A DNA stretch of 64,000 nt from a bacterium UBP14_UBA6098 (GTDB lineage Bacteria > UBP14 > UBA6098): NCBI GenBank assembly GCA_002428525.1, contig DIWU01000032.1:1082-65081 (forward strand), in the 5' to 3' direction. The notes beneath the pieces are model-generated. The model searched no databases. It worked only from the letters and a program-made list of their open reading frames with translations, and was not told the origin of the DNA. This document shows positions 7,812 to 16,428 of the stretch, piece by piece (the stretch's first letter is position 1; every line of letters begins with the position of its first letter). Position numbers and translations under genes: made by a program.

Positions 7812-8156
7812 TTAACAGGTTGCTTTAAAGCCCTCGTGAAAAAAGACAAAACCTTGCGGAAAAGTTCCATCAAACGAAAGAACGGAGAAAACCTCCGGCG
7901 GCACACCTTCGTGCGATAGCTCATCAATATTTTCAAAGCCGAATTGTCGATAGTATTGTGGGTGCCCGACAACACGGCCATTCACCTCTGCAACCAATGA
8001 AACTGTAAGCGCATTTGCGGATCTAAGTGCATCGACGATATAATGTTCCGTATGATTGCTGATCTCCATTTTTTCAAATGCCACACAAGTAACTTCCGAG
8101 ATGGCGGGATGATCATCGCTCGTCTCGTCTCTGATCAATAACTCAAGCTTCGCCAA
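7812..8156 (-). pseudogene. GNAT N-acetyltransferase with large internal deletion
   Basis: The frame starts well (LLIRDETSDDHPAI, then an N-terminal GNAT half up to GRVVGH near 7973) and ends well (PQYYRQFGFENIDELSHEGVP to HEGFKATC). From memory of this GNAT subfamily, about 50 residues that normally lie between, including the acetyl-CoA pyrophosphate loop (R/QxxGxG/A), are missing in frame. The product of about 114 residues cannot bind acetyl-CoA in the usual way. A promoter (8204-8232) and a ribosome binding site (GGAGG, 8 nt before a TTG at 8156) persist. The start is uncertain; TTG 8171 or 8138 are alternatives. This is either a recent deletion or a reduced protein with a new role. Confidence 0.7.
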
Positions 8157-8203
8157 ACTAATTGCCTCCAATTGGCATTCTCAAACTATTCAGTCAGTAT
8201 TTG

Positions 8204-8232
8204 AATATACTCTCGATTTATAGCCCTGTAAA
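8204..8232 (-). promoter_or_regulatory. sigma-70-like promoter of the deleted GNAT gene
   Basis: Reverse strand TTTACA (8227-8232), a 17-nt spacer, and TATATT (8204-8209). The start codon is about 50 nt downstream. Confidence 0.55.
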
Positions 8233-8303
8233 GCGCTTTCTGTAAATTCCGTATTCTTTTTGTCTCCATAAGATCCCGCAAACTGACACCCGCGCTCACA
8301 AAA

Positions 8304-8423
8304 GGGGGCTTCGGGCGAGCATGCTCGCACCGAAGCGGTCGGCGAACAATCTCGCAAGAACTGAAATCGCCGAGCCGACCGCTTCGGGCTGATCTGCGTA
8401 TTCGCAGATCAGCCGAAGCCCCC
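8304..8423. repeat. cruciform intergenic element B
   Basis: This has the same layout as element A with different sequence. The outer stem is 11 bp and perfect (8304-8314 with 8413-8423). The left arm is the 14-nt palindrome at 8315-8328. The inner stem is 14 bp and perfect (8330-8343 with 8374-8387), capping a 30-nt loop. The right arm is a 10-bp hairpin with loop TATT (8389-8412). It lies 52 nt beyond the stop of recD2 (minus strand), and on that strand the outer stem is followed by TTTT, so it may terminate recD2. It fills most of the roughly 320-nt gap between recD2 and the GNAT remnant; the rest (8424-8475) shows nothing. Confidence 0.87.
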
Positions 8424-8475
8424 GAGGCCTCTGCCGGCGCCGGATTTTCAAAATAGGTCGATTAGGTTAAATGAT

Positions 8476-10671
8476 TTATTCGGATGGTTTTAGGGCGAAT
8501 TTATTGCCCTGTTCGAAGGAAAGGCGTATTCGCGAGTCGAGGGCGGTGCACCTATGGCTCGATTCTGATCGACCGATGGCGATAGACAATGCCGAGGGCT
8601 GGCCGACTAATACACAAAGGCGTTTTGCGCGGGTGATCGCGGTATATAAAAGATTTCTATTTAAAAGGATGAAATGCTCTTTGTAAACCGGCATCACAAC
8701 GCAGGGGACCTCTCCCCCTTGCGACTTATGGGCGGTGATCGCATAGGCCAAAACGATATCCTCGGCCGAGTCGCGGTCATATGTCACAAGGCGATTGAAA
8801 TCGACTGTTAAAGAATCCTTTGTGATGGATTCTACGAAACCTATATCGCCGTTGAAAACATTAAGGTCGTAATTATTGCGGGTTTGCATCACTTTGTCGC
8901 CCTGAAAAAACCTTGAATCGGATCGCTTATCGGCGAAATTTAGCTCTCGGCGTAGCGATTCGTTGAGGGCGTTGGCTCCGCAGATGCCCTTATACATTGG
9001 GACAATGACCTGAATATCGCGTATCGGGTCCAGACCGTATGTTTTCGGCAACCGCCTCGACACTAAGTCAACTATCGTTTTCAGGCCTGCTTCTCGGTCT
9101 TCTTCATGGATGAAAAAGAAGTCGCCGGAGGGGTCGTTGCGAAGATCGGGCATTCTGCCATTGATAATATTGTAAGATTCATGTATAATTCTGCTTTTCT
9201 CGGCTTGTCGGTGTATCGATTCGAGCCTGACAACCGGAACTTTACCGCTCGAGATGATATCCGACAGAACCTGTCCCGGACCGACACTCGGGAGCTGATC
9301 GGCGTCGCCGACGACGATAACGCGCGTTCCGGGCTTCAAGGCCGTAAGTAACGAAGAAAGAAGCTCGATATCGACCATGCTCGCTTCGTCGAGGATCAGC
9401 ATTCCGGTGTCGAGTGTTCGGCCTTGGCCGTATTTGAATCCTTGTCCGGGCGTCCATTCTAAAAGCCTGTGAATCGTGAAAGCCTCGTGGTCGGTGGTCT
9501 GCGAAAGCCTATTCGCGGCCCTTCCGGTCGGGGCGCATAGTAGCGGCTGAAAAGAGGCTTTTCGCGCCAACGAGACTATTGCTTCGATAACAGTAGTTTT
9601 GCCGGTTCCGGGGCCGCCGGTTATCACTGAAACACAATTTTCGCATAAACCCGACTCCACCGCGGCCCTTTGCTCTCGTGTAAAGACAATCCCCCTTTCG
9701 CGTTCGAAGGCCTCAAGGCGCTTTTCCACTTCCTCCCTCGGCAACGACCTCGACGGGTTGCGCGCCAATAATGCGAGGGCTTCGGCGGATTGGATCTCTG
9801 CACGATAAAGCGATGGCGGATAGACCCTGTCCTGATCGGCGATCAGCTTTCCCGAAAGCGCTAACACCTCTATAGATTTAGCGATCGGGGCGCGGTCGAG
9901 GCCGAGCAAGCTCGATGCGTTGTCGGCGAGCGCATAACTCGGAACAAAGCAATGGCCGTCCTCGGTGGCTTTTTTTAGGGTATATAGAACACCGGCGCGG
10001 ATTCTCGAGGGCGAGTCCTTCGGCGTGTTCATCTTCTTCGCGATTTTATCGGCGATCTGAAAGCCGATTCCCTCCATCTCGTCCGCGAGCCTGAAGGGAT
10101 CGCGCGAAAGGATATCGAGCGCCGCGCCCTTATATTTGCTGTAAATCTTTCGAACCTTTGCCGGGCCTATGCCCTCACCGAGCAGTCTTATCGAAAGCTC
10201 GCGAATGATCTGCGCCTCTCGGTCCTCCGCGGTAATCGCCTTACATATAGATTCGGCCTTTTTCTTGCCGATTCCCTCGACCTCGAGAAGCCTCTCCGGA
10301 TGTTCGCGAATTATCTCGAGGAGGTTTTCGCCGAAATGGGACACCAATCTCGCGGCAAACTTCGGCCCTATCCCCTCGATCAGGTCGCTTGCGAGGTATT
10401 TTTTCAAGGACTCCAGACTATCCGGCTCGGCAACCGTGAAACTATCGACAACAAACCTGAAGCCCCAACCCTCCTTCATTTCCCATTTGCCCGAAAGCAA
10501 GAGCCGTTCGCCCGGAGTTCTTCTGCCGAGCGAACCGACAGCATCCAAAACTCCGCCTTTGCCGGTCTTCAGCTTGATCACGGAATAACCGTTCTCTTCG
10601 TTGTAGTAAACAACACGCTCGACCGACCCGGATATCTTTTCAGCCCCGGTTTTCCCGCCATCGTTTTTCAT
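8476..10671 (-). CDS. recD2: RecD2-type ATP-dependent DNA helicase
   Basis: This 731-residue superfamily 1B 5'-3' helicase acts without RecBC. It has an N-terminal OB-like region (SGSVERVVYYNEENGYSVIKL), tandem helix-hairpin-helix segments (about residues 100-200; EGIGPKFAA, EGIGKKKAE), Walker A GGPGTGKTT near 350, Walker B LILDEASMVD, and a C-terminal 2B/SH3-type region with ITAHKSQGGEVP and LYTAITRAKRL. RecD2 proteins act in DNA repair and replication-fork processing. The frame is open up to 10836, but a promoter whose -10 ends 6 nt before ATG 10671 fixes the start there. No recB or recC is nearby. Confidence 0.94.
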   Translation of the reverse strand: MKNDGGKTGAEKISGSVERVVYYNEENGYSVIKLKTGKGGVLDAVGSLGRRTPGERLLLSGKWEMKEGWGFRFVVDSFTVAEPDSLESLKKYLASDLIEGIGPKFAARLVSHFGENLLEIIREHPERLLEVEGIGKKKAESICKAITAEDREAQIIRELSIRLLGEGIGPAKVRKIYSKYKGAALDILSRDPFRLADEMEGIGFQIADKIAKKMNTPKDSPSRIRAGVLYTLKKATEDGHCFVPSYALADNASSLLGLDRAPIAKSIEVLALSGKLIADQDRVYPPSLYRAEIQSAEALALLARNPSRSLPREEVEKRLEAFERERGIVFTREQRAAVESGLCENCVSVITGGPGTGKTTVIEAIVSLARKASFQPLLCAPTGRAANRLSQTTDHEAFTIHRLLEWTPGQGFKYGQGRTLDTGMLILDEASMVDIELLSSLLTALKPGTRVIVVGDADQLPSVGPGQVLSDIISSGKVPVVRLESIHRQAEKSRIIHESYNIINGRMPDLRNDPSGDFFFIHEEDREAGLKTIVDLVSRRLPKTYGLDPIRDIQVIVPMYKGICGANALNESLRRELNFADKRSDSRFFQGDKVMQTRNNYDLNVFNGDIGFVESITKDSLTVDFNRLVTYDRDSAEDIVLAYAITAHKSQGGEVPCVVMPVYKEHFILLNRNLLYTAITRAKRLCVLVGQPSALSIAIGRSESSHRCTALDSRIRLSFEQGNKFALKPSE

Positions 10672-10677
10672 GATTGA

Positions 10678-10706
10678 AAAATACTGCATACCGAGCTCTA
10701 TGTCAA
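10678..10706 (-). promoter_or_regulatory. recD2 promoter, probably giving leaderless mRNA
   Basis: Reverse strand TTGACA (10701-10706), a 17-nt spacer, and TATTTT (10678-10683). Only TCAATC separates the -10 from the ATG at 10669-10671, so transcription should begin at or next to the start codon. There is no ribosome binding site. Confidence 0.6.
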
Positions 10707-10791
10707 AGCATTTCGATGAACACTCACCGACGGTGCCTCGGGAGATTCTGTTTGAGTTAAGTGAAATAAATCTTTTTAGGGCATATTGTCT

Positions 10792-10820
10792 TTGACAAAT
10801 TCGTATTCGAGAGTTATATT
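10792..10820 (+). promoter_or_regulatory. gyrA promoter
   Basis: Consensus TTGACA (10792-10797), a 17-nt spacer, and TATATT (10815-10820), with ATG 64 nt further on. It is divergent from the recD2 promoter about 90 nt away. Confidence 0.7.
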
Positions 10821-10883
10821 TATTAGATTTTTTCAATCTGAGTTCTGCGAGGTTTTTACCCCGAAATAAATCGGAAGGTCACA

Positions 10884-13361
10884 ATGGACGAGAATTATAT
10901 TGGCGACGTAATGCCGGTCGATATCGAAGATGAGATGCGTAGAAGCTACATCGATTATGCGATGAGCACAATCATCAGCCGCGCCCTGCCGGATGTCACC
11001 GACGGACTGAAACCGGTGCACCGCAGGTGCCTTTATGCCATGTTCGACATGGGAATCCTGCACAACCGCTCCCATGTCAAATCCGCAAGGCTTGTCGGCG
11101 AGGTCATGGGTAAATACCACCCGCATTCGGACTCCGCTATCTACGACACCGTTGTCAGGCTGGCACAGGATTTCCGAATGAGATACCCGCTCGTCGATGG
11201 GCAGGGCAATTTCGGCTCGATCGACGGCGACCCCGCGGCCGCCACGCGATATACCGAGGTTCGCATGGCGAGGATCGCAGAGGAGCTTCTTCAAGATATC
11301 GACAAAGAGACGGTCGATTTCGTCCCAAACTACGACAACTCGCTTACAGAGCCCATGCTCCTTCCCGCGAGATTCCCTAACTTCCTCGTTAACGGCAGTT
11401 CCGGCATCGCGGTAGGCATGGCCACCAATGTTCCGCCTCACAACCTTGTCGAGGTATGCGATGCTGTAATCCATCTCGTCGATCATCCGGACGCCACGAT
11501 CAAAGACCTCATGCAATTCGTCCTCGGGCCGGATTTCCCGACCGGCGGAGTTATACTCGGGACCAGAGGGATCAGGGAGGCCTACGAAACAGGCAGAGGC
11601 TCTATAGTCATGCGAGCGCGAGCCTTCATCGAGCCGGTTCACAAGGGCACCAAAGAGGCGATTATCGTCAACGAGATCCCCTATATGGTCAATAAATCGA
11701 CACTCATCGAGCAGATCGCAGATCTTGTCAAGGATAAAAAAATCGAATCGATCTCGGATATTCGCGACGAATCCGACCGCGAGGGAATGCGTATCTATAT
11801 CGAACTCAAACGCGGCGAGAATGCGCAAGTCGTTCTCAATAAACTCTTTAAGATGACACGCCTCACCGAGAACTTCGGTGTCATTATGCTCGCTATCGAC
11901 AAAGGCGTGCCGAAAGAAATGAACCTAAAAGAGGTGCTTAAGGCCTATGTCGAGCATCGCCGACAGGTTATCATAAGAAGAACGATCTTCGATCTGCGCA
12001 AAGCGAAAGAACGCGCTCATATATTGAAGGGGCTCGCTATCGCCCTTCAAAATATCGATTTGGTTGTCAAGATAATAAAAGAGTCCAGAACCGTCGGAGA
12101 AGCCTCCGAAACGCTACAGGCTAAGCTCGGCCTATCGGAGATTCAGGCCAAGGCCATCCTCGATATGCGGCTCGCGCGCCTCACCGGCCTCGAGCGCGAC
12201 AAGATTATCTCCGAGCTCGAGGATATTTTGAAGCTCATCGAGTATTTGCAGGGCATCCTCGACGACGAGACCAAGGTCATGGACTTGATCAAAGCGGATA
12301 TGGCCGACATCAAAGAAAAATTCGGCGACAAGCGCCGGACCCAGATCGTTCCGAACTTCGAGGAGATGTCCGCCGAGGATTTCATCGTCGATGAGGAGGT
12401 CGTCGTCAGTGTGACGCACCGGGGTTATATCAAACGCACCCCGACGAGTATCTATCGCCAACAACACCGCGGCGGAAAGGGCATTCAGGCAATGGGCACC
12501 CGCGACGAGGATTTCGTCGAAAAGCTCTTCACCGCAACAAACCACGACACTATACTTCTCTTCAGCTCGAGCGGAAAGGCTTATTCGCTCAAGGTTTACG
12601 AGATCCCCGAGGCCTCGAGGACAGCCCGCGGCATGGCGATCGTCAATCTGATCGGCCTCGCCGGCGGCGACAGCATCGCGAGCTGTTGCAAAATTCGGGA
12701 CTATGAGGAAGAAAAGGATATTATCTTCGCGACTGCAAAGGGCAAGGTTAAACGGACATGCCTGTCCGAATATGTCAACGCCAAGAAAACCGGCGTCATC
12801 GCGATAAATGTCAACGACGGCGACCGCCTTATCTCGGCGGAGCTGGTCGATGAGCCGGATCGCGAGATTCTGCTCTTCACCCGCGAGGGTATGTGTATTC
12901 GCTTCAATGTCGAAGAAGTCCGCCAGATGGGCCGTTCCGCTCAGGGGGTCATCGGAATCGGTCTTCGAGATAAGGACGAGCTTGTCGCGATGATCGCCCT
13001 CACGCCCGAGGGCAAGATCCTCACCGCGACCGAGAAGGGCTATAGCAAACGTAGCAATCTCGAGGAATACCGCCAACAACACCGCGGCGGTGTCGGCATT
13101 ATAGGCCATAAGATCACTCCGAAAACCGGCGGGGTCGTTGCGGCACTTCAGGTAAACGAGGACGAGGAGATTATCGTCATCACCTCCGAGGGAGTCCTGC
13201 TACGCACCACTGTCTCGAGCATCAGCGAATACGGCCGATCGACGCAGGGCGTCAAGCTCATGCGCGTGCCGGCCGGACACGCAATCTCGGGGGTTGCCAG
13301 AGTGATGGACAACGACGAGGAACCGGCCGATGAGACCGATCAAACCGAGTTGGATGTTTAA
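10884..13361 (+). CDS. gyrA: DNA gyrase subunit A
   Basis: This 825-residue type IIA topoisomerase subunit breaks and rejoins DNA and works with GyrB (not in the window). The catalytic tyrosine is Y123 in AAATRYTEVRM. The C-terminal beta-pinwheel has a GyrA-box-like QHRGGKG near residue 530 and a second copy, QHRGGVG, near 730, favouring GyrA over ParC. In the quinolone-determining segment (HPHSDSAIYD, residues 79-88) the normally invariant glycine (E. coli G81) is serine, while the S83 and D87 equivalents (S84, D88) are kept. The ribosome binding site is GGAAGG. Its stop overlaps the stop of the convergent yycJ-like gene by 4 nt. Confidence 0.96.
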   Translation: MDENYIGDVMPVDIEDEMRRSYIDYAMSTIISRALPDVTDGLKPVHRRCLYAMFDMGILHNRSHVKSARLVGEVMGKYHPHSDSAIYDTVVRLAQDFRMRYPLVDGQGNFGSIDGDPAAATRYTEVRMARIAEELLQDIDKETVDFVPNYDNSLTEPMLLPARFPNFLVNGSSGIAVGMATNVPPHNLVEVCDAVIHLVDHPDATIKDLMQFVLGPDFPTGGVILGTRGIREAYETGRGSIVMRARAFIEPVHKGTKEAIIVNEIPYMVNKSTLIEQIADLVKDKKIESISDIRDESDREGMRIYIELKRGENAQVVLNKLFKMTRLTENFGVIMLAIDKGVPKEMNLKEVLKAYVEHRRQVIIRRTIFDLRKAKERAHILKGLAIALQNIDLVVKIIKESRTVGEASETLQAKLGLSEIQAKAILDMRLARLTGLERDKIISELEDILKLIEYLQGILDDETKVMDLIKADMADIKEKFGDKRRTQIVPNFEEMSAEDFIVDEEVVVSVTHRGYIKRTPTSIYRQQHRGGKGIQAMGTRDEDFVEKLFTATNHDTILLFSSSGKAYSLKVYEIPEASRTARGMAIVNLIGLAGGDSIASCCKIRDYEEEKDIIFATAKGKVKRTCLSEYVNAKKTGVIAINVNDGDRLISAELVDEPDREILLFTREGMCIRFNVEEVRQMGRSAQGVIGIGLRDKDELVAMIALTPEGKILTATEKGYSKRSNLEEYRQQHRGGVGIIGHKITPKTGGVVAALQVNEDEEIIVITSEGVLLRTTVSSISEYGRSTQGVKLMRVPAGHAISGVARVMDNDEEPADETDQTELDV

Positions 13362-14122
13362 AGGGTGAAATCCCTTACGATGAATTGATCCCCAACCTGA
13401 ACGACGGTTTTGCCGAAATCGCCTGAAAAGGCCTCCTTGGCCTCTTCGAGGACAATCTTTGGAAGATTGTTCGCGCGCGAAAGATGGCTGAGAAGAAGCG
13501 CTTCGAGGTTGCATCGGTTCATCTCACGAAGGAGCGCTCCCGAGGTCTTGTTGGAAAGGTGACCCACCTCGCTGGCTATCCTCGCTTTCAGATATTCCGG
13601 ATAAGGCCCGTATTTAAGCATATGCTCGTCGTGGTTCGACTCGAGCACCAGCACTCTCGCTCCATCTACAACCTGTCTGATCTCGTCGGTTACCTTGCCG
13701 GTATCTGTCGCGAGGACAATATCCCCCTCGTCCGAGAAGATTCGAAAGCCCACCGGATCGACCGCGTCGTGCGATACCGGGAATGGCAGTATCTTCAGGT
13801 TGCCCTTCTCAAACGGCCTCCCGGAGTGAAAGAAACTGACCTCTTCGACCTGCCGGTGTTTGGAAACCTCGGTATAGGTTCTGAAGCTCATGAATGCGGG
13901 AATACCTAAACGCTTAGTCAGAGTATAGGCTCCTCCGATATGATCGGAGTGTTCGTGGGTAATCAGCAGGGCATCGATTTTCTTTGTATCGACACCGTTC
14001 TCCGCAAGCCGCTCGATAGCCGAGCGGGCGGAAATGCCGCAATCCACGAGGATGTTTGTGTTCGCGGCGGATACAAAGTAACAGTTTCCCGAAGATCCGC
14101 TCGCCAGGGAGAGAACACGCAT
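13358..14122 (-). CDS. YycJ/WalJ-type metallo-beta-lactamase-fold hydrolase
   Basis: This 254-residue cytoplasmic protein has the family opening MRVLSLASGSSGNCY and the metal-binding THEHSDHIGG near residue 60. Further conserved sites are PVSHDAVDPVGF, LATDTGKVT, LESNHDEHML, GHLSNK, and LSHLSRANN. The fold is shared with 5'-3' exonucleases; Bacillus YycJ/WalJ has been linked to DNA mismatch repair and is encoded with the WalRK system in Firmicutes, which is absent here. I start at ATG 14122 with AAGGA upstream, rather than the TTG six codons earlier. Confidence 0.9.
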   Translation of the reverse strand: MRVLSLASGSSGNCYFVSAANTNILVDCGISARSAIERLAENGVDTKKIDALLITHEHSDHIGGAYTLTKRLGIPAFMSFRTYTEVSKHRQVEEVSFFHSGRPFEKGNLKILPFPVSHDAVDPVGFRIFSDEGDIVLATDTGKVTDEIRQVVDGARVLVLESNHDEHMLKYGPYPEYLKARIASEVGHLSNKTSGALLREMNRCNLEALLLSHLSRANNLPKIVLEEAKEAFSGDFGKTVVQVGDQFIVRDFTL

Positions 14123-14154
14123 CTCGTCCTTTCGCGTCAAATTTTTACTTCAAA

Positions 14155-14183
14155 AATATAAAGACTTATTGGCGACTTTGCAA
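14155..14183 (-). promoter_or_regulatory. promoter of the YycJ-like gene
   Basis: Reverse strand TTGCAA (14178-14183), a 17-nt spacer, and TATATT (14155-14160), with ATG about 33 nt downstream. Confidence 0.55.
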
Positions 14184-14227
14184 AGCCTTTCTGAGGAAAA
14201 TACGCCGGGGATACCCTGCGATTCGAT

Positions 14228-14256
14228 TTGCATATTCGGGAAAAAGTATATATATT
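14228..14256 (+). promoter_or_regulatory. promoter of the ykgJ-nadE-kdsD run
   Basis: TTGCAT (14228-14233), a 17-nt spacer, and TATATT (14251-14256). The first ATG is at 14286. Confidence 0.55.
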
Positions 14257-14285
14257 TGATAGATTTTAACTTGAAGGAGCGGACG

Positions 14286-14693
14286 ATGGCCTTTTATAAC
14301 GACGGCCTGAGATTTACTTGCCAAAGATGCGGCGACTGTTGCAAGGGCGCCGACGCCTATGTTTGGCTTTATTCCGACGACCTCTCGAATATGGCGGCCT
14401 ATCTCGGCATTACCGAACGCGAATTCCGCGCCGAATATACCTCGGTATTCGATAAAGCGCTTGTCCTGAAGAGCTTTCCGAACGGCGATTGCATCTTCTT
14501 TGACGAGAAAAAGGGTTGCCGCGTTCATCCCGCCCGACCGACTCAATGCCGAACATTCCCTTTTTGGGCGGAGTATCTTCGCAACGAGAATTCGTGGGCG
14601 TTAGTCGCAAAGCGATGCCCGGGGGTCAATATCGGAGAGCTCCACTCGAAGGAGGAGATTATGCATAACCTCAAAGAAATGGGCGGTTTTTAG
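14286..14693 (+). CDS. YkgJ-family cysteine-cluster protein
   Basis: This 135-residue protein has the YkgJ-type cysteine pattern: CQRCGDCCKG near residue 12, then GDCIFFDEKKGCRVHPARPTQCRTFPFW near residues 66-93, and a last cysteine in AKRCPG. The cluster is thought to bind zinc or an iron-sulfur centre; the biochemical role is not established. Start ATG 14286 is preceded by AAGGAG. Its stop overlaps the GTG of nadE by one base, so the two are translationally coupled. Confidence 0.85.
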   Translation: MAFYNDGLRFTCQRCGDCCKGADAYVWLYSDDLSNMAAYLGITEREFRAEYTSVFDKALVLKSFPNGDCIFFDEKKGCRVHPARPTQCRTFPFWAEYLRNENSWALVAKRCPGVNIGELHSKEEIMHNLKEMGGF

Positions 14694-15463
14694 TGGATTG
14701 CTACGAAGTGCGTCGCGAAATAATCGGCTTCATCCGCTCCTATTTAGCCGAAACTCCCTGTAAAGGCGTTGTTATAGGCCTTTCGGGGGGGCTCGATTCT
14801 GCGGTCGTCGCGGCGCTTTGTATCGAGGCCGCCGGCGCGGAGGCGGTCGATCTCGTGGCAATGCCCTATCGTTCGAGCGACGGCTCGAGCCTCGAGGATG
14901 CGCGCAGGATCGCTCGTCATCTCGACCGACCGCTCGAGGTGATCGATATATCCCCCCCGGTCGATTCGCTCGCAGAAACGCTCGGGAGTTTGACTAACCT
15001 TCGATTAGGCAATATGTTAGCTCGAATGAGGATGATAATCCTCTATGACCTCTCAGCCTCCCGCGGAAGGCTTGTTGTAGGGACTGGCAACCTTAGCGAG
15101 GCTTTGCTCGGATATTCGACCCTCTGGGGCGATACGGCCTGCGCATTCACTCCAATTGGCGGGCTTTACAAAACACAAGAGCGCAAACTCGCGTCTGTGC
15201 TTGGCCTTCCGCAATGGATAATCGAGAAAACCCCGACAGCCGACCTCTGGAAAGGCCAAACCGACGAAGGCGAGATGGGCATTTCATACGAAACTGCGGA
15301 CAAAATCCTATTCAATATCAACGAGCGGGGTCTTTCGCCCGAAGAGCTCGAGTCCCTCGGCATCTCGGCCAAAGATATAAAAATCGTGCTCGAAAGAGTG
15401 AAAAGAAGCGAATTTAAAAGGAGAATGCCGGTTTACCCGACTTTTGAGGGTCTGCCGCTTTAA
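14693..15463 (+). CDS. nadE: NAD synthetase, ammonia-type
   Basis: This 256-residue enzyme amidates deamido-NAD to NAD using ATP. The N-type ATP pyrophosphatase loop SGGLDS is near residue 30, GTGNLSEALLGYST is near 127, and KTPTADLWKGQTDE is near 181. There is no N-terminal glutaminase domain, so it should use free ammonia. Start GTG 14693 overlaps the upstream TAG. nadD, the preceding step of the pathway, is at 46155 in a separate unit. Confidence 0.95.
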   Translation: MDCYEVRREIIGFIRSYLAETPCKGVVIGLSGGLDSAVVAALCIEAAGAEAVDLVAMPYRSSDGSSLEDARRIARHLDRPLEVIDISPPVDSLAETLGSLTNLRLGNMLARMRMIILYDLSASRGRLVVGTGNLSEALLGYSTLWGDTACAFTPIGGLYKTQERKLASVLGLPQWIIEKTPTADLWKGQTDEGEMGISYETADKILFNINERGLSPEELESLGISAKDIKIVLERVKRSEFKRRMPVYPTFEGLPL

Positions 15464-15468
15464 GTAAT

Positions 15469-16425
15469 ATGAGTGTAAAAGTAATATCTGAGCTTCTTCA
15501 GGCCGAATCGGCCGCAATCGCAAACCTCGTCGGAAAAATCGAGGGGCAGATAGTAAGCGCCGCAGACCTCTGCAGTTCATGCTCCGGTCGCATAATCGTA
15601 ATGGGCCTCGGCAAAAGCGGCCTCGTCGGCCGCAAGATCGCCTCAACTCTGGCCTCGACTGGAACATCGAGTGTCTTTATCCACGCCGCTGAGGCGCTCC
15701 ACGGCGATTTGGGCATGATAACCGATCGCGACTGCGCAATACTTATATCGAAAAGCGGTTGCACGCCCGAAACACTGATGCTGATCCCGCCGTTAAAGCG
15801 TTTGGGCGTGAAAATAATTGTCATCACCGGGAATCCGGCCTCGCCGGCGGCCAAAGAGGCCGATGTAGTCCTCGATATAGGCGTTTCAACCGAGGCCGAA
15901 CCGATAGGCGTCGTCCCGACGACCTCGACTACTGTGACTATGGCCATCGGCGATGCGCTCGCTATCGCGCTTATGACGCGAAAGGGTTTCTCGAAGTCCG
16001 ATTTCGCCCAGATACATCCGGCCGGCAACCTCGGAAGCCTTTTGAAGCGAGTCTCAGAGGTGATGCACACTGGGAATGCAATTCCACAGGTGCCGCCATC
16101 GGCCTCGACCATGGAGGGGATATTAGAAATGAGCGAAAAGCGCCTCGGGCATGTTTTAGTGGTCAAAGAAGGGAAACTGCTCGGGATCTTCTCCGACGGC
16201 GACCTGCGAAGAGCGCTTCAAGCGCATCCTAACGAGGACATCACCTCGCTTTCGATAACCGCCCTCGCCACAGCCGGACCTAAAACAATCGACGCCGGTG
16301 CTCTCGTCGAGGAGGCGGTCCGGACAATGGAGACGAAGAAGATCACAGCATTGCCCGTGCTTTCGGACGGTCTTCTCGTCGGAATAGTGCATCTTCATGA
16401 TATTTTATCTGCGAGGGCCGTTTAG
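15469..16425 (+). CDS. kdsD: arabinose-5-phosphate isomerase (KdsD/KpsF/GutQ family)
   Basis: This 318-residue enzyme interconverts ribulose-5-phosphate and arabinose-5-phosphate, the first step to Kdo of lipopolysaccharide. The N-terminal SIS domain (about 30-180) has GLGKSGLVGRKIASTLASTG, HAAEALHGDLGM and the PTTSTT segment. Two CBS domains follow (about 205-260 and 275-318), giving the full-length form. It starts 5 nt after the nadE stop and is followed 3 nt later by a flippase gene, consistent with a role in envelope polysaccharide. No other Kdo gene is present here. Confidence 0.93.
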   Translation: MSVKVISELLQAESAAIANLVGKIEGQIVSAADLCSSCSGRIIVMGLGKSGLVGRKIASTLASTGTSSVFIHAAEALHGDLGMITDRDCAILISKSGCTPETLMLIPPLKRLGVKIIVITGNPASPAAKEADVVLDIGVSTEAEPIGVVPTTSTTVTMAIGDALAIALMTRKGFSKSDFAQIHPAGNLGSLLKRVSEVMHTGNAIPQVPPSASTMEGILEMSEKRLGHVLVVKEGKLLGIFSDGDLRRALQAHPNEDITSLSITALATAGPKTIDAGALVEEAVRTMETKKITALPVLSDGLLVGIVHLHDILSARAV

Positions 16426-16428
16426 GCG

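Noticed and set aside
10672..10883. Replication origin next to gyrA
   Set aside because: No DnaA-box cluster, dnaA, dnaN or gyrB is present; the gap holds two divergent promoters.
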